Below, piece after piece: positions 8,179 through 15,750 of a stretch of 64,000 nucleotides of DNA. Position 1 is the first letter of the stretch; each line of letters begins with the position of its first letter. The stretch covers positions 6,572,001 through 6,636,000 of the forward strand of contig NZ_CP150227.1 of NCBI RefSeq assembly GCF_037971845.1, read 5' to 3'. The translations under genes were made by a program, and so were the position numbers. The DNA comes from Paenibacillus sp. FSL R5-0766 (GTDB taxonomy: Bacteria > Bacillota > Bacilli > Paenibacillales > Paenibacillaceae). Below the pieces are notes generated by a model that was given only the letters and a program-made list of their open reading frames with translations, ran no database searches and was not told where the DNA came from.

Positions 8179-10149
8179 TCAGCTCTCAAACCCGTTCGCT
8201 CCCGGCAACTCCAGCCGAATATGCTGAACGACAGGCCAACAACGGTGCCGCTGTCCATCTGCATGCTGAGCGAGCACCTCCAGATGATGATCCGCAGCAC
8301 TGACCAATCCTTTCACCAGCCAGCTTGTTCCCGTCAGGGTATCCGAAGCCCCAGGGAACGACTCCATTTCATTCACCTTCCCTTTTTCCTTTTTCCCTTC
8401 CATCTCTTTCTCCTTCTCTCCCACTCGAACGCTCTGTCCCACCGATAATCCTTCTCCCGCCAATTGCTGTCGACACATCTGAATCAGGCTATGCAGCTCT
8501 TTCCATCTCCCTGACTGTACACATCCTTCCATCATCAGTCCGAGCGCCTGCCAGCCATCATACTCTGCTCCTGCAACCGTTCCGTCCATACCTGAGTCCG
8601 TGTCCTTCTTCTTTGTCGCTCTCAGACCAGCAATTCGTCCTGTCTGCACATCAGGTTCTTCATTCGTTCCTTCACCCACCTGCGAACTAAGCTTCAACCA
8701 CAAGGTTAATGGATCATCTCCGTTGACTTCCTTACCTTCTATCCACTCCAAACGTTCGAGCCATCGTGCAGACGAGATCGCGAGTAGCCCTTTTTTCCGT
8801 TGCACAGGTTCCAATTTCAGACGTGCCTTGTTCCATCTCCCCTGTTGGATTTGGAGCATCGCCTCCGCCACAGATAAACGCTCCCTCATCTCTGCGGAAG
8901 GTTGTGAAGATATACCCGATAACAATTGCAGAGCCGCATCATAACAACGAGATTGCTCCAGAATGCCCAATACTTTGTGTGTAGCCTCTTCCGAACTGAG
9001 TGCAAAGTGCTCCCTCACCAGCTCTGGAATCTGATGTTCCTGCCCGGAGACTCGCATAATTCGGAATATCCGATAGAGCGGAGGTAACAGACTCGATTTG
9101 GCACGCACCGCTTCCACATAAGCATTCACCGCACCCTCCAGATCTGCCCTTCCTTCCAGTAACCGCCCTAACGTATACCACGTCTGATAGGTGCCGATGC
9201 CTTCTTCCGTATGATATATGGGTGGAGGTGGTCCCATGCGAACAGCTTCACGGAGCGAATATTCTGCCTGATCTGCATCGCCCAATGCGTCTGCACACAC
9301 CCCGCGATGGTGCATCAGATCCGTGTACTCTGGAAAGAGTTCAAGTGCAGCATCAATGCGATCTAATGCCTCCTGCCAGCGATTCAGATGCTGGAGACAA
9401 CGAACTTCATATTTGAACAGCAAATGCGCGTAACTGGTCACCACAGGATCAATCCCCATCCGAGCCACACCAAACGTCTCCAATGCCCGCTCCGCTTCCC
9501 CCACACGCAGATACTCGACACCCAGATTATAGTGATGGAACGGCTGATCCGGTTCTTCCTCCACTGCCTGTTGCAGCAGGCGAACATTGCGGTTCACCTT
9601 ATCTTTGCGCTCCACAATCGCCGTCTGATACCCATAATGATGGATGACCATGTCCGTCACATGAAATGCAGCCTCTGGATTCCCACGACAGATCGCCGCC
9701 GCAATCTGCTCATGAATTCGACCTTCGAACCGATGCTCCGGGGCATTACGGAAGAGACGCAAAACCGGATTCACGGTAACCCCCTGCTGACCCGTACCTG
9801 TATAGTTATGAATGTTTAAAAACAATCCGTCACATCCGCTGACCGCCGTCCAGCTCCTGATCTGCTCCCGCGCAGCCCTATCGAGCGCCTCGTCCGCATC
9901 AAGAAAGAGAATCCAGTCGCCGGAAGCGCGCTCCAGGCCAGCATTCCGTGCTGCGGCAAAATCTTCGCACCACTCAAATCGCACAACCAACGCGCCATAT
10001 TGCTGCGCAATCTCCGCGCTGCGATCCGATGAACCGGTGTCCACCACAATAATTTCGTCCACCGCTCCCTGGACACTGGCAAGACAATGAGGCAGCCACT
10101 CTTCCTCATCCTTCACGATCATGCATAGGGAAATTCGTTCCGCTCGCAA
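8179..10149 (-). CDS. GT2 glycosyltransferase with C-terminal TPR
   Basis: About 656 residues from TTG 10149, which is six bases after GGAGGA; upstream in-frame codons have no ribosome site. GT2 motifs are ISLCMIVKDEEEWLPHCL, DEIIVVDTGSSDRSAEIA, DFAAARNAGLERASGDW and ILFLDADEAL. TPR-like repeats follow (HHYNLGVEYLRVGEAERALE, DRIDAALELFPEYTDLMHHRG, GRLLEGRADLEGAVNAYVEA). Two charged, probably disordered stretches interrupt the C-terminal part around residues 500-530 and 575-600. The start overlaps the end of the preceding GT2-TPR gene by 44 bp, so the genes are co-transcribed. It is likely cytoplasmic, adding sugars to a protein or glycan acceptor. Confidence 0.88.
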   Translation of the reverse strand: MRAERISLCMIVKDEEEWLPHCLASVQGAVDEIIVVDTGSSDRSAEIAQQYGALVVRFEWCEDFAAARNAGLERASGDWILFLDADEALDRAAREQIRSWTAVSGCDGLFLNIHNYTGTGQQGVTVNPVLRLFRNAPEHRFEGRIHEQIAAAICRGNPEAAFHVTDMVIHHYGYQTAIVERKDKVNRNVRLLQQAVEEEPDQPFHHYNLGVEYLRVGEAERALETFGVARMGIDPVVTSYAHLLFKYEVRCLQHLNRWQEALDRIDAALELFPEYTDLMHHRGVCADALGDADQAEYSLREAVRMGPPPPIYHTEEGIGTYQTWYTLGRLLEGRADLEGAVNAYVEAVRAKSSLLPPLYRIFRIMRVSGQEHQIPELVREHFALSSEEATHKVLGILEQSRCYDAALQLLSGISSQPSAEMRERLSVAEAMLQIQQGRWNKARLKLEPVQRKKGLLAISSARWLERLEWIEGKEVNGDDPLTLWLKLSSQVGEGTNEEPDVQTGRIAGLRATKKKDTDSGMDGTVAGAEYDGWQALGLMMEGCVQSGRWKELHSLIQMCRQQLAGEGLSVGQSVRVGEKEKEMEGKKEKGKVNEMESFPGASDTLTGTSWLVKGLVSAADHHLEVLAQHADGQRHRCWPVVQHIRLELPGANGFES

Positions 10150-12394
10150 GCTGATTCCTCCTTTCCTTTGCATGGAAAATCGTACGCCACGGGATGCCTT
10201 CGGTCGTTCGCAGCCTTTTTTCCAGTTCATTATGTTGTGCAGCGATTACCCCTGAAGACGGAGAACGAACCAATTCCTGCCGAATCGCCTCCATTGCCAA
10301 TTGCATGTAACATACAGCTGCTCCAACTCGGGCCTGCCACATATCAGGCTCCCGCTCCAGAGCCTGCTCGAACAGAGAGAGCGCTTGATCATTGTGGCCT
10401 TTGGTATACAGCGTTTCACCCAGCCAGAATAACCCTTCGGCATCCAGCTCACTCTCGGTCATGCACTGAATCAGGATGTTCGCGGCTACCATGGTATACC
10501 CCTGACGATACAGCAGACTTGCAAACTTTCGCCTTCGAGTTAAAGTCGTTCCCCAATGATCACACATCATCATGGCTCGCAACTCATGCAGTTGCTCAGC
10601 AAGTGTGAGCTGTCCTGTCTTTACGGCTTGCTGCACAACCTTCTCTGCTACCATTTCTGCCTGCGGACCCCATTGAATAAGCTTCTGTTCTTGTGACGCA
10701 GGTTCCATGCTTCGCGGCTCTTTCGATAGCTGATCCAGCAGTCGATCCATGACCTTCCAAACGTTCTTTTCTTGTGGAAGCGTAGTTGTGAGGAACGCCT
10801 CGGATAATCTTAATCCGTTGGCCCAACAAGCCAGTGCCCAATCCATTCTGTGCTCAGCCAGCAGATTGACTTCATGCACACACCCCACGCTCCAGTGTTC
10901 TTCTGCCAGTTGCAGTGCTTCGGAAACCCTATTCGCACACAACATCCAATGTATTTGATCCGCTACATGGATACGAGCAGTACACGCATCTGCATCCAGC
11001 ATTTTCAATGCCTGTTCATATGCTCCACAGCCTGTTAGAACATGAATCATTTGCACCAGATGATCCTCATTTTTCACTGCATATGATTGGGGCATTTCAC
11101 CACAAATCAAATCACCGTGATCTGACTCTCCGATCTCTCTGCTTCTGGAAAGTAATGTTTCTGCTATGTTCTCATCCGTTTCACCGGATTGTTGCAGCAC
11201 GTCTGCCAACCCGGCCCATGCCGGAGCATATGTGAACATGCTGTCCAATGCCAGCCCATACAGATGTGCGGATTCATTCAGGAATCCCCGTTTCTGTGCA
11301 AGTCTTGCCATGGCGGTATAGGCTCTGTAACTGTCAGAACCTGCTTCCGTTACATATAACGCGTCTAAAGCGCTACCGCCATCACTGTGTCCAACACGGT
11401 CTATTCCCTCCCGGCAGTTCGTTGCTCGGGCATACGATTGATATGCACGCTCCTCCAAACCTTGCTGCTCCAACGTCTCCCCATACAACAGATGCAGATC
11501 AGCATAGGATGGATAACGCTGTCTTTCCACAGCCAGAATTGCATGCGCCTCGTCGTAATGTTCCGATCCTACAAGGGTCTTTGCATAATCTCTAACCAGT
11601 GTAGAACGATATGGCGCGAGCGACTCTGTCAGGCGCAATGATTCACGGAACGCTTCAATTGCCTGTTCGACCTGACCAAGCTGGCAATACGTTACTCCCA
11701 GATTGTACAGGTGAAAAGGCTGTGCAGGCTCATCTGCGAGTTCCCGCTCAATCAGTTTCAAATTACGTCTTGGCTTATGCTCTTGCGCAATCGTTGAGGC
11801 CAGATATCCATCATGAACCAGACATAGTGGAGCAAGCGGTTCAGTCTCGATCAATTGGCTTTGTTCATCTGTATAGGTCTCGCTCTTATTCATATCAGCA
11901 GCCTCATCCAGGACAAGCTTGCTTGGCATACAACGAACCAACTGCTCATGGATGCGCCCCACATATCGATATCCCTGATGAGCACGGAACAGCCTCACTG
12001 GCTGAGAGATAACACTCTCTTCTACCCCTTCACCGTATCGATTTTCTATGGTAATACGTAATCTGGAAATACTTTTATGGACTTTAGGTAAATAATTCAG
12101 CAGTTCTTCCAATCCCTGCGTAACGTACTCATCCGCATCCAAACACAGGACCCATTCCGTGCTCGCCAGAGGCAGACTGATATTTCGTGCATGGGCAAAG
12201 TCATCTTCCCAACAGGCGTGCAACACCGTTGCTCCGTACGTTCTGGCGATCTCTGGTGTACGGTCAGATGAGCCAGTATCGGTGATAAAACATTCCGTAC
12301 TGATATGCTTCAAGCTGTCGAGACAGCGGGGCAGGTGATGTTCTTCATTTTGCACAATCATATGAATTCCAAGTATACGGTTCTTCAGATCCAA
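10106..12394 (-). CDS. GT2 glycosyltransferase with C-terminal TPR
   Basis: About 762 residues. GT2 motifs: ILGIHMIVQNEEHHLPRCL, TECFITDTGSSDRTPEIA, DFAHARNISLPLASTEW and VLCLDADEYV. The rest is a long helical repeat region with several TPR units (YNLGVTYCQLGQVEQAIEAF, HLLYGETLEQQGLEERAYQSY, GETLYTKGHNDQALSLFEQAL). The start is uncertain: GGAGGTGG at 12395-12402 precedes TTG 12394 by only three bases and CTG 12388 by nine. Codons further upstream lie inside a terminator hairpin and are unlikely starts. It is the first gene after that terminator and is probably expressed by read-through from the repeat-protein gene or a weak promoter. Confidence 0.87.
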   Translation of the reverse strand: MDLKNRILGIHMIVQNEEHHLPRCLDSLKHISTECFITDTGSSDRTPEIARTYGATVLHACWEDDFAHARNISLPLASTEWVLCLDADEYVTQGLEELLNYLPKVHKSISRLRITIENRYGEGVEESVISQPVRLFRAHQGYRYVGRIHEQLVRCMPSKLVLDEAADMNKSETYTDEQSQLIETEPLAPLCLVHDGYLASTIAQEHKPRRNLKLIERELADEPAQPFHLYNLGVTYCQLGQVEQAIEAFRESLRLTESLAPYRSTLVRDYAKTLVGSEHYDEAHAILAVERQRYPSYADLHLLYGETLEQQGLEERAYQSYARATNCREGIDRVGHSDGGSALDALYVTEAGSDSYRAYTAMARLAQKRGFLNESAHLYGLALDSMFTYAPAWAGLADVLQQSGETDENIAETLLSRSREIGESDHGDLICGEMPQSYAVKNEDHLVQMIHVLTGCGAYEQALKMLDADACTARIHVADQIHWMLCANRVSEALQLAEEHWSVGCVHEVNLLAEHRMDWALACWANGLRLSEAFLTTTLPQEKNVWKVMDRLLDQLSKEPRSMEPASQEQKLIQWGPQAEMVAEKVVQQAVKTGQLTLAEQLHELRAMMMCDHWGTTLTRRRKFASLLYRQGYTMVAANILIQCMTESELDAEGLFWLGETLYTKGHNDQALSLFEQALEREPDMWQARVGAAVCYMQLAMEAIRQELVRSPSSGVIAAQHNELEKRLRTTEGIPWRTIFHAKERRNQLASGTNFPMHDREG

Positions 12395-12405
12395 CCACCT
12401 CCAAT

Positions 12406-12447
12406 ACAAAAAAGTACATGAAGTCCACCAAAGGAACTCCATGTACC
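12406..12447 (-). terminator. Intrinsic terminator between repeat protein and GT genes
   Basis: On the minus strand an imperfect hairpin (GGTACATGGAGTTCC paired with GGACTTCATGTACT) is followed by TTTTTTG. It lies 20 bp after the stop of the Thr-rich repeat gene and directly before the ribosome site of the first GT2-TPR gene, so it would lower expression of the enzymes relative to the structural protein. Confidence 0.8.
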
Positions 12448-12466
12448 TATATGACAAATAAATGGG

Positions 12467-13747
12467 TTATGTGCCTTGTCCATTGAAGAACACATCAATC
12501 GTGCTTGGTGCGCCGATTAGGCTGGAGCGGTAGGAAAGACGCGTGTATTTGAGAAAACGCTGCGGTACCAATACATCGACTGACCCGGACAAAATGCCCG
12601 TTACCGTCGTTACATCCGTGTACCAGTTCGTTCCGTTGGCGCTAATCTCAACAAGAGCATCTACCCGGTTTACACCCGGCCCCCGGTTATATACAAAAAA
12701 AGAATACGTGCCAAATACACTGGTCGTAACCGCCGGGAGCGCTGTGAAGGTGTTGGCGGTCGGGGTGCTTATGAGTTGGGACTCCTGAAAACTCTTCTGT
12801 GAAATCGACGTCACACTGCTAAGTGTTCCTGCGGTAATTGTAGCACCCAGCACGCTGGTGATTGTACCATTTAGCAGGTTTGTCAACGTACCCGCAGTTA
12901 CCGTTGCGCCAAGTACGCTTGTAATGGTTCCGTTCAATAAGTTTGTCAGTGTTCCTGCGGTAATCGTTGCTCCCAATACACTCGTGATCGTACCATTCAG
13001 CAAGTTCGTCAACGTTCCCGCTGTCACCGTGGCCCCGAGCACACTCGTGATTGTTCCGGCTGTAATGGTCGCTCCGAGTATACTTGTGATGGTACCCGCT
13101 GTAATCGTTGCTCCAAGCACACTAGTGATCGTTCCAGCGGTAATCGTTGCTCCCAATACACTTGTGATCGTACCATTCAGTAAGTTTGTGAGTGTTCCGG
13201 CGGTCACCGTGGCTCCGAGCACACTCGTGATTGTACCGTTCAACAAGTTTGTCAGCGTTCCTGCTGTTACAGTTGCCCCGAGTACACTAGTGATCGTTCC
13301 GGCGGTAATCGTTGCTCCCAATACACTTGTGATCGTACCATTCAACAAGTTTGTCAGCGTTCCTGCTGTTACAGTTGCCCCGAGTACACTTGTAATCGTT
13401 CCCGCCGTGATCGTTGCTCCCAATACACTCGTGATTGTACCATTTAGTAAATTAGTCAAGGTACCTGCTGTTACTGTGGCTCCGAGCACACTGTTGATCG
13501 TACCTGCTGTGATCGTCGCTCCAAGCACACTCGTGATCGTTCCGTTCAGAATGTTGGTAATGGTTCCGGCGTTAATTGTAACCGTGGTCAGACCTGAGAT
13601 GTTACTGATGGTTCCGTCCAAAATAATGCCAACCACGTTCCCGCTCGTATCCGTTCTGACAGGCTGGGCTGTGCCTGTACTATCTTGACCAAAAATCAAC
13701 GTTCTCAGATTATCCGGATTCGTATTAAACGTTGTAAAGTTAGGCAT
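12467..13747 (-). CDS. Thr-rich modular repeat surface protein, DUF6385-like
   Basis: 426 residues from ATG 13747 with ribosome site GGGAGGAGG. Residues 1-45 (NPDNLRTLIFGQDSTG, QPVRTDTSGNVV) resemble the DUF6385 N-terminus of Firmicute surface proteins. Residues 67-309 are built from two modules: a 13-mer of the type SVLGATITAGTIT (14 LGAT-core copies) and an 8-mer NLLNGTIT (8 copies). Residues 310-426 form a beta-rich C-terminal domain (YSFFVYNRGPG, VLVPQRFLKYTRLSYRS, IDVFFNGQ) also found in the upstream gene. No signal peptide is seen, as in spore-surface proteins assembled from the mother cell. The regular Thr/Val/Ile pattern suggests a beta-stacked fibre rich in possible O-glycosylation sites. 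It lies between a basic homologue and three glycosyltransferases. Confidence 0.82.
   Translation of the reverse strand: MPNFTTFNTNPDNLRTLIFGQDSTGTAQPVRTDTSGNVVGIILDGTISNISGLTTVTINAGTITNILNGTITSVLGATITAGTINSVLGATVTAGTLTNLLNGTITSVLGATITAGTITSVLGATVTAGTLTNLLNGTITSVLGATITAGTITSVLGATVTAGTLTNLLNGTITSVLGATVTAGTLTNLLNGTITSVLGATITAGTITSVLGATITAGTITSILGATITAGTITSVLGATVTAGTLTNLLNGTITSVLGATITAGTLTNLLNGTITSVLGATVTAGTLTNLLNGTITSVLGATITAGTLSSVTSISQKSFQESQLISTPTANTFTALPAVTTSVFGTYSFFVYNRGPGVNRVDALVEISANGTNWYTDVTTVTGILSGSVDVLVPQRFLKYTRLSYRSSLIGAPSTIDVFFNGQGT
12821..13549 (-). repeat. Intragenic tandem repeat array encoding 13- and 8-residue modules
   Basis: The DNA repeats with 39- and 24-bp periods inside the surface-protein gene. 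Units such as ACACTCGTGATTGTACC recur on the plus strand with only silent or conservative changes. Module order varies (13+13+8, 13+8, and a run of four 13-mers), consistent with recombinational expansion and contraction. Confidence 0.95.
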
Positions 13748-13792
13748 GTTCCTCGTCCTCCTCCCTGGTCAAATCTGTGAGATCATACTCCC

Positions 13793-14290
13793 TTACGGCA
13801 TACGCTGTGCCTGAAAGTAAACATCGAGCCGGGTCGGCTGATCCGGTTCAACGGATCGAATGGCAAGCCGGGTATAATGCAAAAAACGCAAGGGTACCAG
13901 CGCTTTGGTCTGTCCTCCCGCGACCACCTCCTGGCTGTCCACAGCATAATCCACGGCATTGGGGCTGATCTGGATCTGTACAAGAGCCGGATGTTTTCCC
14001 CGATTCACAACGCCATAGGTATAAATGCTGAGTGATGAGGTGTCTTGTGCCGGGAGTGAATCCATGCTGCTACTGGTTTCGGCTCCAACATACGTATGCT
14101 CTGTAAAACAATGAATAGCACCAGGGAGTTTCGTACGTGAGGAAGCACCCCGCTTGAACCGGGGACGAGTAATCCGGGAACAAGGGGGTTTCAGCAATTT
14201 AGCGCGGCAGGAATGACGGGAGCGGCGGCGACTGACATATTTAGTTGGTTGCTTCGTTCTCTTCTTGCTTTGCTTCGCTGTTCGACTCAT
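13793..14290 (-). CDS. Basic N-terminus plus DUF6385-type C-terminal domain protein
   Basis: 165 residues from ATG 14290, ribosome site AAGGGGA. Residues 1-55 are very basic (Lys/Arg/Ser, e.g. KQSKKRTKQPTKYVSRRRSR) and cysteine-containing. Residues ~70-165 align by eye with the C-terminal domain of the next protein: IYTYGVVNRGKHPALVQIQIS, LVPLRFLHYTRLAIRS and LDVYFQAQ match YSFFVYNRGPGVNRVDALVEIS, LVPQRFLKYTRLSYRS and IDVFFNGQ. It is 45 bp upstream of the repeat protein and likely in the same transcript. A basic tail could anchor the domain to an anionic layer such as the spore coat or wall polymers; this is inference. Confidence 0.75.
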   Translation of the reverse strand: MSRTAKQSKKRTKQPTKYVSRRRSRHSCRAKLLKPPCSRITRPRFKRGASSRTKLPGAIHCFTEHTYVGAETSSSMDSLPAQDTSSLSIYTYGVVNRGKHPALVQIQISPNAVDYAVDSQEVVAGGQTKALVPLRFLHYTRLAIRSVEPDQPTRLDVYFQAQRMP

Positions 14291-14488
14291 CTCGATTTCC
14301 CCTTAAAAAATGTGCTTACGCATCGTATGCCCGGATTGGTTATACGGGCACGGCAACCGCCGTTATTTCCAGATATACGGCTCAGTCCCCAATCCATTTT
14401 GCTTCTTTTCACATACACTGCAAGTACAATGAAATGAGAATCAATCGGAATGTTGCTCAAATGAGCTGGTCTATGGGAGGTGGATGAG

Positions 14489-15022
14489 ATGACCAACTAT
14501 AATGTATTCAACCAATCTAATCGTCCCCTGTTTACTCAACTGACCAATACCTTCTCAGCCCCGGGCATTGAAGCGTCACCAGACAGCGGTGCAGCTGCTG
14601 CAGGCAGTTTTTTTGCCCTGACGACCAACAATACCTTAATTCCTTCCAACCAGAGTCTTCTTCTACAGATCCTGAATGCGGCAGGCAGCGGCCGAACAAT
14701 ACGTATATCCAGCCTCACAGGAGGCACAACAGCGGCAGCTACTCTTGTTATCTATTCAGGAGGAACCGTGACTGCTGGTAGCACACCAGTGCCCGTCAAT
14801 ACGTTACTTGGAAATGCCAACGCCAGTGTAGTTACCACAAGACAAAATACAGGTACCCTGGGGGGAACCTTCACGAGCATTGCAAGTATTCCGCTCACCG
14901 CAGGGATGTATTCACTGGGTCTGAATGGCTCCATTGTTGTTCCGCCTGGACAATCACTATCCATTAGTTTAGGAACTGGCAGTCAGACTGCCGCGATTAA
15001 TCTCTTCTGGTGGGAATTCTGA
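14489..15022 (+). CDS. Beta-rich surface protein paralogue A
   Basis: 177 residues from ATG 14489, eight bases after GGAGG. It opens NYNVFNQSNRPLFTQLTNTF, has a Gly/Ser/Thr/Ala-rich body with AAGSGRTIRISSLTGGTT, and ends VVPPGQSLSISLGTG..NLFWWEF. The next gene encodes a clear paralogue with the same layout, so a tandem duplication occurred. No signal peptide or membrane segment is visible. The gene diverges from the DUF6385-type pair and is 31 bp from its paralogue. I do not recognise the family; context suggests a structural surface or spore protein. Confidence 0.75.
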   Translation: MTNYNVFNQSNRPLFTQLTNTFSAPGIEASPDSGAAAAGSFFALTTNNTLIPSNQSLLLQILNAAGSGRTIRISSLTGGTTAAATLVIYSGGTVTAGSTPVPVNTLLGNANASVVTTRQNTGTLGGTFTSIASIPLTAGMYSLGLNGSIVVPPGQSLSISLGTGSQTAAINLFWWEF

Positions 15023-15052
15023 GCATGATCCTGATAAAAGGAGGTGCACACT

Positions 15053-15634
15053 GTGCCAAACAATAATGTATTTAATCCATTAAATCTGCCCATCTATACG
15101 TCCAACACCAACACGTATATTTCTCCTGGCATTGTTGCTCCTCCGGAGAATAATGCTGGCAGTACAGGCAATCTGTACAATGCAGGTTCCACCAACTCCA
15201 CAACACTGGGATTGCTCGGAGGAACGGTTATCGCCACCGTACAATTGGCCAATCCAGCAGGGAGTGGGAAAACCCTATACGTATCACGGCTCTCTGGTGG
15301 AATTACGGTCTCACTCAATCTGTTATCTTCCTTCAGCGGTTCCATGAGTCTGACCGCGAATGGAACGCTGAGCTCTCCCAGCACACTAACATCGGTGAAC
15401 AGCAATCTTTCCAGCAGCAATACCAGCGTAGCCATCGTACGATTCTCTGCTGCTGCGCCTTCAGGAACGACCCCATTGATGGCTATGCCCCTTCAAGCAG
15501 GGCCGTTTCTATCCAATGAATATGGCCGTTACGTGGTTCCTCCGGGTCAAGCCATTAACCTCTCTGTCAGCGGATCACTTTCGGTTGGTGGACTGATGGC
15601 CTCCACTGCTTATTTTGCTTGGTGGGAAGTATGA
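15053..15634 (+). CDS. Beta-rich surface protein paralogue B
   Basis: 193 residues from GTG 15053, eight bases after AAAGGAGG. An earlier in-frame GTG at 15044 overlaps the ribosome site. PNNNVFNPLNLPIYTSNTNT, NPAGSGKTLYVSRLSGGI, YVVPPGQAINLSVSG and the C-terminal YFAWWEV parallel paralogue A. The centre is Ser/Thr/Asn-rich, giving many potential O-glycosylation sites. It ends the plus-strand pair and is followed by a strong bidirectional terminator. The function is unknown; it is probably structural. Confidence 0.75.
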   Translation: MPNNNVFNPLNLPIYTSNTNTYISPGIVAPPENNAGSTGNLYNAGSTNSTTLGLLGGTVIATVQLANPAGSGKTLYVSRLSGGITVSLNLLSSFSGSMSLTANGTLSSPSTLTSVNSNLSSSNTSVAIVRFSAAAPSGTTPLMAMPLQAGPFLSNEYGRYVVPPGQAINLSVSGSLSVGGLMASTAYFAWWEV

Positions 15635-15670
15635 TTCGTTCAACGATGTATTACAAAGGCAATGTGCGCA

Positions 15671-15710
15671 AACAGCCGCCTTCGGATGAGTACCGAAAGC
15701 GGCTGTTCTT
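15671..15710. terminator. Bidirectional intrinsic terminator
   Basis: AACAGCCGCCTTCGG pairs with CCGAAAGCGGCTGTT around ATGAGTA, followed by CTTTAT. It separates paralogue B (plus) from the convergent MFS gene (minus). Confidence 0.85.
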
Positions 15711-15750
15711 TATATTGTAGATGGATGATTACATGTCCAGGCAAAGGCTA

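Noticed and set aside
6052..12394. Glycocin (SunS-type) biosynthetic cluster
   Set aside because: GT2-helical-repeat enzymes are similar, but I see no precursor peptide, no thiol-disulfide oxidase gene and no peptidase-containing ABC exporter.
12821..13549. Collagen-like (Gly-X-Y) protein
   Set aside because: The repeats have no Gly-X-Y triplet periodicity; the period is 13 or 8 residues with beta-type residues.
12858..13688. Long plus-strand open frame (276 codons) opposite the repeat gene
   Set aside because: It is the antisense image of the 39/24-bp repeats, lacks a ribosome site and gives a low-complexity Val/Pro/Ser sequence; the minus frame has proper terminal domains.
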